Shown: positions 57,407 through 64,000 of the stretch, one piece after another | Numbering within the stretch: the first letter of the stretch is position 1 | Layout: every line of letters starts with the position of its first letter | Assembly (NCBI RefSeq): GCF_004137795.1 | Contig: NZ_NWTM01000001.1 | Coordinates: 620,001-684,000, forward strand | Source of the DNA: Pectobacterium zantedeschiae | Lineage (GTDB): Bacteria; Pseudomonadota; Gammaproteobacteria; Enterobacterales; Enterobacteriaceae | Direction: 5' to 3' | DNA length: 64,000 nt | Made by a program: the position numbers and the translations under genes | The notes under the pieces: model-generated | What the model was told of the DNA's origin: nothing | What the model saw: the letters and a program-made list of their open reading frames with translations, nothing else | Database searches by the model: none

Positions 57407-58071
57407 GTCTGCTTCATGTGTTTGATATGGATGGTACCCTTCTACGGGGTACCACTGCCAGTATGGAGATAGCCAAAGTTCTTGGCTGTGTGAAAGAGTT
57501 ACAAAACCTTGAACATGATTTCTCAAGAGGTATTATTAACACTCAACAATTCGCAATGCAGATTTTTTATTTATGGAATGAATTGACGCCAGACTCTGTT
57601 TCTAAAGCGGCTCACTCTGCTCCCTGGATAAATAATGTGAGGAAGGTATTAAGGGATATACGTAGTAGGGGAGAGAAATCATTGGTTATTACGATGTCTC
57701 CCGACTTTTTTGCCAATCACCTATTATCTATGGGCGTTGACATTGTTAAAGCGTCGAAATTTCCTCAATTACCCTTCAATGAAGCATTGAATCCTGACTA
57801 TATTCTGTGCCCGGAAGATAAGGTTTCTATTACAGACGATGAATTATCTCACCATGGCTTTAACCGTGATCAATGTATAGCGTATGGTGATTCTGCATCG
57901 GATATACCGCTTTTTCATGCACTGAAAAACACAGTGTCAGTAAATGGTGATCAACATATTGTTCCATGGGCACGCGTAAACTATGAAGGCGAAAATATGT
58001 GGGAAGCCTATTTGCTTGCCCGAAAATATTTTGCTCATCATTTGTTATCCAACCGGAGTTGCCCCAGCTAA
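57403..58071 (+). CDS. HAD-superfamily phosphatase (SerB-like, HAD-IB)
   Basis: 222 residues from TTG 57403, overlapping the NUDIX stop (TTGA). Motif I FDMDGTLLRG at about 7-16, motif II VITMSPDF, motif IV AYGDSASDIPLF. Similar in layout to phosphoserine phosphatase and related small-molecule phosphatases. The last residues (NRSCPS) lie only 13 bp before the target duplication of an IS, so the original C-terminus may have been altered by an earlier event. Substrate unknown; the NUDIX-HAD pair suggests stepwise dephosphorylation of a nucleotide-linked product. Confidence 0.82.
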   Translation: MSLLHVFDMDGTLLRGTTASMEIAKVLGCVKELQNLEHDFSRGIINTQQFAMQIFYLWNELTPDSVSKAAHSAPWINNVRKVLRDIRSRGEKSLVITMSPDFFANHLLSMGVDIVKASKFPQLPFNEALNPDYILCPEDKVSITDDELSHHGFNRDQCIAYGDSASDIPLFHALKNTVSVNGDQHIVPWARVNYEGENMWEAYLLARKYFAHHLLSNRSCPS

Positions 58072-58084
58072 AACGGACACGGTC

Positions 58085-58088
58085 AATT
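58085..58088 (+). repeat. target-site duplication of the IS, left copy
   Basis: AATT, matching AATT at 59296-59299 on the other side of the element. Confidence 0.7.
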
Positions 58089-58104
58089 TGTAAGCATACC
58101 TGTT

Positions 58105-58989
58105 TTAGTTCCACACACTTTTTGAGATTTCCGGTTTCTCGGCCATCAGCCGATATTCTTCCGGCGTCAGGTTATTCAGGGATTCATGAGGCCGCTCGCT
58201 GTTGTATTCCGTCACCCAGCGTTCCGTGATTTCCCGTGCTTCGTTCAACGTTCTGAACAGGTAAAAATCCAGGATTTCTGTCCGGTACGTCCGGTTAAAC
58301 CGTTCAATAAAGGCGTTCTGCGTTGGCTTACCTGGCTTGATAAATTCCAGCGTCACACCGTGGTCTTCAGCCCATTGTGCCAGAGCCAGTGATATCAGTT
58401 CTGGCCCGTTATCCATCCGCATTTTCAGCGGATATCCACGGTTTGCTACTATCCTGTCCAGTACCCGAACGACCCGCTGAGCCGGGATATTCAGGTCAAT
58501 TTCTATCGCCAGAGCCTCGCGGTTAAAATCATCCACGACGTTGAAAGTCCGAAAACGTCGCCCACATGTCAGTGCATCGTGCATAAAATCAATCGACCAG
58601 CTCTGGTTGAGTGCTTCCGGCGTGGCCAGCGGAGCCGGATTTCGCACCGGCAGACGTTGTTTACCCTTACGCCGAAAATTCAGTTTCAACAGGCGGTAAA
58701 TCCGGTGTACCCGCTTGTGATTCCAGACATGCCCCTGCCTGCGAAGCACCTGAAAAAGCTTCTTAAAGCCGTAGCGGGGATAGCGTTCAGCCAGTTCAAT
58801 CAAAGCCTGGATCACCGATTCATCACGTCGCGTGTCCGGTTGATAGCGAAAAACCGTCCTGCTCAGCGATAACGTCCTGCATGCCTGGCGTATGCTCATC
58901 GTAAACTGCGCGGTCAGATAGCTGACGAGCTCACGTTTTATCGCTGGTTTTAAAGCTTTTTTTCGATGACGTCTTTCAGCGCCCGGCAT
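58105..58989 (-). CDS. IS3-family transposase OrfB
   Basis: DDE integrase-type transposase domain, 294 residues in this frame: D in WSIDFMHDAL, D in MRMDNGPE, and E in NAFIERFNRTYR with the usual 35-residue spacing. Normally made as an OrfAB fusion by -1 frameshifting at the run of A (58957-58963 as T on the plus strand). Intact. Confidence 0.92.
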   Translation of the reverse strand: MPGAERRHRKKALKPAIKRELVSYLTAQFTMSIRQACRTLSLSRTVFRYQPDTRRDESVIQALIELAERYPRYGFKKLFQVLRRQGHVWNHKRVHRIYRLLKLNFRRKGKQRLPVRNPAPLATPEALNQSWSIDFMHDALTCGRRFRTFNVVDDFNREALAIEIDLNIPAQRVVRVLDRIVANRGYPLKMRMDNGPELISLALAQWAEDHGVTLEFIKPGKPTQNAFIERFNRTYRTEILDFYLFRTLNEAREITERWVTEYNSERPHESLNNLTPEEYRLMAEKPEISKSVWN

Positions 58990-59216
58990 TCCAGACTCAG
59001 GTCGGCAAACATCTGCTTCAGGCGGCGATTTTCGTCCTCTAGGTCTTTCATCTTTTTGATATCAGAGGCTTCCATCCCACCAAACTTCGCTTTCCAGTTG
59101 TAGTATGAGGCTTCGGATATTCCCGCTTCGCGACAGACATCTTTGACGGTACGTCCGGCTTCGACGGACTTCAGAACGGCAATGATCTGGTGTTCGGTGA
59201 ATCGGGCTTTGCGCAT
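58950..59216 (-). CDS. IS3-family transposase OrfA
   Basis: 88 residues from ATG 59216 (GGAGATCACC upstream). N-terminal helix-turn-helix (RKARFTEHQIIAVLKSVE.., VCREAGISEASYYNWKAKFGG) and a leucine-zipper-like C-terminus (KMKDLEDENRRLKQMF). Start typical of the IS407 group. Ends in the frameshift site. Confidence 0.92.
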   Translation of the reverse strand: MRKARFTEHQIIAVLKSVEAGRTVKDVCREAGISEASYYNWKAKFGGMEASDIKKMKDLEDENRRLKQMFADLSLECRALKDVIEKKL

Positions 59217-59534
59217 GGTGATCTCCTCAAAGGACATAGTCAGTATGTCGGAAGATCTCTAAAAGTGAATGGTCCGTTTTGCAGGGATACTTACAAATTC
59301 ATTGCTAAGAGTTTACTTCTGTATTCCCTCGGCGACGGCATTTTCAGGCTGTTATAGAAGAACTGATTTTCAGCAGTATCCATTAGCTGTAGCGGCCTGA
59401 ATCATTAAAACAAAAGCAAAAAATAAGCAGGAATGTCGATGGATTTTTACGAAATTAACAAGAGACGAGTAAGGGAAATTTCAATTCATATTCATTAACC
59501 TACGGGCGCAGGATAATATTTATAGAACATGAAT

Positions 59535-59611
59535 TGGTACGACCGAGTGGACTCGAACCACCGACCCCCACCATGTCAAGGTGGTGCTCTAACCAACTGA
59601 GCTACGGTCGT
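59535..59611 (-). tRNA. tRNA-Val (anticodon GAC)
   Basis: 77 nt on the minus strand with encoded CCA. Acceptor stem ACGACCG/CGGTCGT, D-arm AGCTCAGTTGGTTAGAGC, anticodon stem CCACC/GGTGG around TTGACAT (anticodon GAC), T-arm GGTGGTTCGAGTCCACT. Close to the E. coli valVW sequences. It borders the AT-rich accessory segment. Confidence 0.95.
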
Positions 59612-59853
59612 ACAGGAGATAACATCTTAATCAGTAACGTTTTGATTAGAATGCTTTTCTTCATTCCAGCGTTTGGAATGAGCGCTATTATGGACGGCTC
59701 TGACGTCGGTGGCAAGCGCTTTGTTTATCATCTTCTTTCAAGTGCCGAATGTTTAGCCGTATTCGTGCGCTGAAGCGACATTATTCAGCCAGGACGCTAC
59801 TTGAACGCCATGGCTGATGTCTGTAACCCTCTTTTTCTGCTCTTGGCTGACGA

Positions 59854-61149
59854 TTAGTTGGCAGGGCGGCTTTCCTGAGTGAGGATCGAGCTGTCCGGTG
59901 CGTTGTCCGGCTGAGGTGAATATTCCCCGCACCATTTTGCGACGACGATAGTGGCCACGCTGTTTCCGATGGTGTTGCACAACGCGATCGCCATAGACAT
60001 AAAGCGATAGACACCGAAAATTAACGCCAATCCTTCTATCGGCAGGTTACCTACTGTCGCCACCGTTGCCGCGAATACCACGAAGCTGCCACCAGAGACG
60101 GCTGCGGCGCCTTTTGATGTCACCAGCATGATGAGCAGGATACCCATCTGTTGTTGCCAGCTCAGGTCGACGCCATAGGCATTGGCGATAAACAGCGTAC
60201 ACATCGACATGTAAATGCTGGTTCCGTCGAGATTAAATGCGTAGCCGGTTGGGAGAATCAGCCCCACGCTTTGGCGTGAACAACCAAAACGTTCCAGTTT
60301 CTGTAACAGTCGAGGTAAGGCACTTTCGGACGAGGCCGTACCCAGCACGATGACGATCTCATCGCGGATGTATTTAAGAAAGCGAGTCAGGCTAAACCCG
60401 GCAAATCGGCAGATAGCGCCCAGGATAACAATGATGAAAAAGGCGACGGCGGCATAAAACATTAATACCAGATTCAGCAGAGATAGCAGCACGCTGCTGC
60501 CGTTACTTCCCATCGCATAAGCTACGGAGCCGAAGGCACCAATCGGGGCTAATTTCATGATTAAATTAATGAACTCGAAGAAGCATTCTGAAATGCGGTT
60601 CATGCCATTTTCAATCACGCTGCGTTTTTCATGGGGGAGTGCGAGTAATGCGAACCCAAAAATCAGTGAAACCACCAGTACTTGTAAGAGCTGTCCGCCA
60701 GCGAAGGCACCGATAAAGTTATCAGGGAAAATACCGTAGATAAAATCCATCGTGGTGGTCGGCATGTGGCCTTTCGCTATCGCAGAGTCAACGGCAGCGC
60801 TAGCCGTCTGGCTGATACTCCCAGCATGAATACCTGATCCGATATTAATAAGATTTGCCCAGCCGAGGCCGAGAGCGAGGGCAAATGTAGAAACCAGTTC
60901 AAAATAGATCAGCGCTCGCACGCCGATTTTGCCCACTTTCTTGATATCCCCTGCGGAGGCGATGCCATGCACTACCGTGAAAAAAATGAGTGGCGCGACG
61001 GCGGTCTTGATGAGCTTCAGAAAGATGTCACCGAGTATTTTAAACTTTGCTGCCAATTCCGGTGCGGCAAAACCGAGGGCGATACCCAGTGCCATCGCCG
61101 CCAGAACCTGAAATGTCAGACCTTTCCAGACCGGTGTTTTTGTCGACAT
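59854..61149 (-). CDS. dicarboxylate/amino acid:cation symporter (DctA-like, DAACS family)
   Basis: 431 residues from ATG 61149, with about eight membrane helices and re-entrant loops. Family motifs: IKTAVAPLIFFTVVHGIAS, the serine-rich LGTASSESALPRLLQKLE hairpin, PTGYAFNLDGTSIYM, and TSKGAAAVSGGSFVVFAAT. The last substrate helix reads GVYRFMSMAIALCNTIGN where DctA has G-D-RFMSEARALTN-type residues, so substrate preference may differ from C4-dicarboxylates. An inverted repeat lies about 165 bp upstream. Confidence 0.88.
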   Translation of the reverse strand: MSTKTPVWKGLTFQVLAAMALGIALGFAAPELAAKFKILGDIFLKLIKTAVAPLIFFTVVHGIASAGDIKKVGKIGVRALIYFELVSTFALALGLGWANLINIGSGIHAGSISQTASAAVDSAIAKGHMPTTTMDFIYGIFPDNFIGAFAGGQLLQVLVVSLIFGFALLALPHEKRSVIENGMNRISECFFEFINLIMKLAPIGAFGSVAYAMGSNGSSVLLSLLNLVLMFYAAVAFFIIVILGAICRFAGFSLTRFLKYIRDEIVIVLGTASSESALPRLLQKLERFGCSRQSVGLILPTGYAFNLDGTSIYMSMCTLFIANAYGVDLSWQQQMGILLIMLVTSKGAAAVSGGSFVVFAATVATVGNLPIEGLALIFGVYRFMSMAIALCNTIGNSVATIVVAKWCGEYSPQPDNAPDSSILTQESRPAN

Positions 61150-61740
61150 AGTGTTTATCTCTTGTAGGTGAAACAGTACGGATAACGGCTGAACCCGCAA
61201 AACTCGCCATCATGTAGTGAATGCCTCTAATGACATGAACTAACAGGATTTTTTTGATTTTTAGCGATACAACCTGCATCAGGAATCATGTTTTATAGCT
61301 AATGTTATATTTTAATATGTACGGACATTTTAACCTGTCCGTACATATTAATGTGGCGTTGCAGTGACGTTGTCAACGGTGGGGTTTAATGAAATGTGAA
61401 TAACATGATCTCGGTTGGATATTTAAGTGTTGCCAACCGCATACCAACTCTACTGCTACTTTTTATTACTCCTTGATGCTCATTATTGATTGATTCTGAT
61501 TTTTATTGCGTTGTGGCAATGGGTTTTATGAATAACTTCGCGATAAGTGATTTTTATTGTATTGTTATTGCTCCATGATGCTTGATTGATACATGATTAA
61601 GCTAAATCGAGCATTGGCATTTAATCATCACGTCAGTCATCTAATTCACCGCACAAAAGCGATATTTTTCCTTGCTCAGCGGGCTATGCCCAGCCTGATA
61701 TACGGCTGTCTGTGCATGTACAATCTGAAAGGAGAGTGGA
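61150..61740. other. dctA-like/Cof phosphatase divergent gap
   Basis: 591 bp, AT-rich, holding promoters in both directions. The one clear structure is the long inverted repeat at 61314-61349. AAAGGAGAG before 61741 is the ribosome-binding site of the phosphatase. I see no small gene. Confidence 0.5.
61314..61349. promoter_or_regulatory. 14-bp perfect inverted repeat, probable operator
   Basis: AATATGTACGGACA-ttttaacc-TGTCCGTACATATT. Perfectly symmetric arms with an 8-nt spacer in the region upstream of the DctA-like gene. No T-run follows, so an operator is more likely than a terminator. Confidence 0.6.
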
Positions 61741-62532
61741 ATGATCAAGTTGGTAATTACCGATCTGGACGGCACGTTTCTTCACAGCGATGGCGATTAC
61801 AACAGCGCTTTTTTTTCAGAGGTTTATGCGTTAATGAAAGAGAAGGGCGTACAGTTTGCAGCCTGTACCGGCAAGCAGTGCGAACGGGTAGAAGCGCTTT
61901 TTGGCGATGAGGCGAAAGACATCTGGATTCTGGGAGACAGCGCGACGCGCATCAAACATCAGGGCGATTATATTTACCAATCGCTCATCAAAAACCGTCT
62001 TGCGTTGAGTCTGATTGGTGTGCTGGAAAGCGTAGACAACCAGCATGTGATCATCGGTTGTACGCCAAATGGGGCGATGGTAAAGGAGACAATCAGTCCA
62101 GCGTTACTGGAAAAGGTCAAGCAATCGTACGCCAACGTGACGTTGATACCCAGCTTTGCTACCGTTACCGATGACTTTGTGAAAATCACGGTTTATGACC
62201 CTGCGGGACACTGTCACGAGACGGCGAAGTATCTCGAGGCGTTTCACGACCATGTCTATATCGTGGTTTCCGAAGCTGCCTGGATCGACATTGCCAATGT
62301 TGGCGTACACAAAGGGCACACCGTAGAGATCCTTCAGAACATATTAGCGGTTACGCCTGATGAAACGATGGTGTTCGGCGATGGTTATAATGATATTGAA
62401 CTGATGAGCCGTGCAGCTTACAGCTTTGCGATGCGTAATGCGTTTGAAGAAACTAAAGCTGCGGCGAATTTTATTGCCCGCAGCAATGATGACGATGGTG
62501 TACTAAAAACGATAAAGCTGCTGCTATCGTGA
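61741..62532 (+). CDS. Cof-type HAD phosphatase
   Basis: 263 residues, HAD-IIB type: motif I VITDLDGTFLHSDGDYN at the N-terminus, motif II ACTGKQ, the C2b cap in the middle, motif III lysine (KGHTVEIL) and motif IV FGDGYNDIELMSRA. Such enzymes act on sugar phosphates or phosphorylated cofactors in the cytoplasm. GGAGAG precedes the ATG. It faces a DeoR-family regulator on the opposite strand 33 bp downstream; the two are convergent. Confidence 0.88.
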   Translation: MIKLVITDLDGTFLHSDGDYNSAFFSEVYALMKEKGVQFAACTGKQCERVEALFGDEAKDIWILGDSATRIKHQGDYIYQSLIKNRLALSLIGVLESVDNQHVIIGCTPNGAMVKETISPALLEKVKQSYANVTLIPSFATVTDDFVKITVYDPAGHCHETAKYLEAFHDHVYIVVSEAAWIDIANVGVHKGHTVEILQNILAVTPDETMVFGDGYNDIELMSRAAYSFAMRNAFEETKAAANFIARSNDDDGVLKTIKLLLS

Positions 62533-62565
62533 TTGCGTTAGTAGCCAGTTAGGCTACCGCAAATA

Positions 62566-63339
62566 TTATCGGGCGATAATCACATCCAGATTTTTTTCGC
62601 TCAGTACGCTTTGGCTGGCAGGGGATATTTCGTCGTCGGTCACCAGCGTGGCGATCTCATCACATTCAGCGACGCGATAGCGCGCCAGAGCGGAGATCTT
62701 ATTCGCGGTGAGGGCCACGATCACGTCGCTGCTGCGGGTGACCAGACACTTTTTGAATTCTGCATCGTCATATTCAAAAACGGTCAAACCTTCATTCGCA
62801 TCAAAGGCGCAGCCTCCCAGCAGACATTGATCGAAATACATCTTCTCTAGCTGTCTGAGCGTATCGATGCCAATTGCGGCGCCGATTTCTTTCTGAATCC
62901 TTCCGCCAAGAAAAACCACTTCTACATCCTGATGCCGCATCAGCTCTGCCGCAATAATCGGCGAATTACACACGGCGGTAAATTTCAGCCCCGGCGGGAT
63001 CTGCTTCGCCACCGCTAAATTGGTGGTACCAGTATCAAAGAAGACGCAACCGTTGGGTTTTATTAGCGGGATAATGGCCTGGGCGATGCGATCTTTCTGG
63101 GCTGTGTCGATAGTTTCCCGGCTGGCAAAATCGATGGCCTCTGGCGGTAGGCTGACCGCTCCACCGTAAACGCGCTTACAGGCACCAGATTGCGCCAGTT
63201 CCTTCAGGTCGCGCCGTATAGTGTGCTCGGAGACGTTCAATTCACGTGAGAGCTGCGTGCAGACGACTTTGCCTTCCTCACTGAGGATCTGCCTGATTTT
63301 GGATTGGCGTTGCTCGGGAAAGTCGGTGTAATCGAACAT
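62566..63339 (-). CDS. DeoR-family transcriptional regulator
   Basis: 257 residues. N-terminal DeoR helix-turn-helix (QRQSKIRQILSEEGKVV..LSRELNVSEHTIRRDLKELAQSG), then the DeoR sugar-phosphate sensor domain with FFDTGTTNLAVA and LGGRIQKEIGA. The effector is expected to be a phosphorylated sugar. Its likely targets include the neighbouring Cof phosphatase. No specific operator identified. Confidence 0.9.
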   Translation of the reverse strand: MFDYTDFPEQRQSKIRQILSEEGKVVCTQLSRELNVSEHTIRRDLKELAQSGACKRVYGGAVSLPPEAIDFASRETIDTAQKDRIAQAIIPLIKPNGCVFFDTGTTNLAVAKQIPPGLKFTAVCNSPIIAAELMRHQDVEVVFLGGRIQKEIGAAIGIDTLRQLEKMYFDQCLLGGCAFDANEGLTVFEYDDAEFKKCLVTRSSDVIVALTANKISALARYRVAECDEIATLVTDDEISPASQSVLSEKNLDVIIAR

Positions 63340-63507
63340 AAATGTCCTTGGTTAATCAAAATCATACACAGCTGTAGCCAGCTAGCAGGCTTCACTCTGG
63401 TCAGTGATATTTACAGCATGGAATCGCGTCATGTTAATCCGCCCCCTCTGGCAACACAACATCTCTGCTGCGCTGATCCCCAATATGTGAACCCCGCTGT
63501 AAACGGT

Positions 63508-63536
63508 TTGACACAATATATTGCGATCACTATAAA
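63508..63536 (+). promoter_or_regulatory. sigma-70 promoter
   Basis: TTGACA, 17 bp, TATAAA. A strong match to consensus, about 65 bp before the GTG of the right-edge gene. Confidence 0.75.
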
Positions 63537-63600
63537 ACGTGCAGTGGGATATAACGCCAGCGTTACCACATCGGCGCATCGATAAGAGGGAAAAACATCC

Positions 63601-64000
63601 GTGTTTCATGTCATTACTGGGCTCATCGCCCTCTATGTTATCTGGCGTCTGATTTGGCGCTTACGTGTCGGTATGCCTGTAAAACGCATGCTGGCGGTGT
63701 TGTTGCTGCTGGTTTCTCAGCATCATCTGATTACGCGTACTTTTTTTGGCACGATGGCGTCGCCTGAAGTGCCTGCATTCGTCCTGATGCTGCTGGGATG
63801 GGCTTTCGGTGCGCTGTTGATATCTGCATTCCTGCTGTTGACCATCGATCTTCTAGGCATAGTGGGGCGTCTTTTATCCCGGTCAGCCGGAAATATTCTG
63901 CTGAACAATATGGCGCTGCGTTGCGGAATTGCTGCTGCGGCGATGGGATTGGCGGCTATTGGCGTGTGGGAAGCCGTACGTGTTCCTGACGTCCGTACGG
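63601..64000 (+). CDS. membrane-anchored protein, probably a metallophosphoesterase (partial, N-terminal 133 residues)
   Basis: An open frame from GTG 63601 to the end of the window, preceded by an in-frame TAA and by AAGAGGG at 10 nt. The visible part has about four hydrophobic segments (VITGLIALYVIW, MLAVLLLLVSQHH, FVLMLLGWAFGALLISAFLLL, ALRCGIAAAAMGLAAIGVW), and then VRVPDVRT. That membrane block followed by P-x-V is typical before the calcineurin-like domain of YkuE/YaeI-type enzymes. The catalytic domain is beyond the window, so the call is an inference. Confidence 0.6.
   Translation, partial: MFHVITGLIALYVIWRLIWRLRVGMPVKRMLAVLLLLVSQHHLITRTFFGTMASPEVPAFVLMLLGWAFGALLISAFLLLTIDLLGIVGRLLSRSAGNILLNNMALRCGIAAAAMGLAAIGVWEAVRVPDVRT

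Larger units (their letters stand above)
58089..59295 (-). mobile_element. IS3-family insertion sequence (IS407 group, IS1400-like), 1207 bp
   Basis: Terminal inverted repeats TGTAAGCATACCTGTTTTAG (left) and TGTAAGTATCCCTGCAAAAC (right, reverse complement), with an AATT duplication on both sides, which is the 4-bp length of the IS407 group. Two overlapping ORFs on the minus strand and an A7G slippery run make it look complete. It sits immediately after the HAD gene. Confidence 0.92.

Overview
The window is a chromosomal segment of an enterobacterium, very probably Pectobacterium (soft-rot Erwinia). The suf-ldtE-lpp-pykF block and the ppsR-ppsA, ydiK-rprA and ydiJ-menI neighbourhoods follow the Escherichia coli gene order closely. 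The aryl-beta-glucoside (bgl/arb) operon, the nrf-ccm-nap-narQP cluster and several interspersed repeats point to a plant-associated soft-rot genus. Genus assignment is inference from gene content and layout; no search was run.

Layout. 1-4300: 5' end of aroH, ppsR and ppsA (PEP synthase and its regulator, with a candidate Cra box between them), then a repeat mosaic. 4300-7000: apbE, a homologue of the small RNA RprA with a candidate RcsB box, and ydiK. 7200-10900: ydiJ and menI. 10900-17500: a Fur-box-preceded gene of unknown function and sufABCDSE. 17700-21070: ldtE, lpp and pykF. 21600-26220: a BglG-type antiterminator, PTS permease and phospho-beta-glucosidase, with two RAT/terminator switches. 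26450-30540: a BglH-like porin, a secreted esterase and a secreted nucleoside-hydrolase-like protein.

30830-54430 is one large anaerobic respiration region: nrfABCDEFG (periplasmic nitrite to ammonium), ccmABCDEFGHI (cytochrome c maturation), then on the other strand napFDAGHBC (periplasmic nitrate to nitrite), then narQP (nitrate/nitrite sensing). Nap makes nitrite for Nrf, Ccm matures the c-type cytochromes of both, NrfEFG handles the special CXXCK haem site, and NarQ-NarP plus FNR are the expected regulators.

54600-59300 is AT-rich accessory DNA: a TetR-family repressor divergent from a tightly packed FAD-oxidoreductase/NUDIX/HAD operon, two matching candidate operators between them, and an intact IS407-group IS3-family element with a 4-bp target duplication, close to a tRNA-Val(GAC) gene. 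59800-64000: a DctA-like symporter, a Cof-type HAD phosphatase, a DeoR-family regulator and the start of a membrane-anchored protein (probably a metallophosphoesterase).

The most unusual signal is non-coding. Four copies of a unit made of four consecutive short hairpins (H0-H3) sit inside two otherwise different interspersed repeat families. The linkers are conserved while the stems differ in sequence but stay paired. This looks like selection for structure and may be a modular, insertable element.
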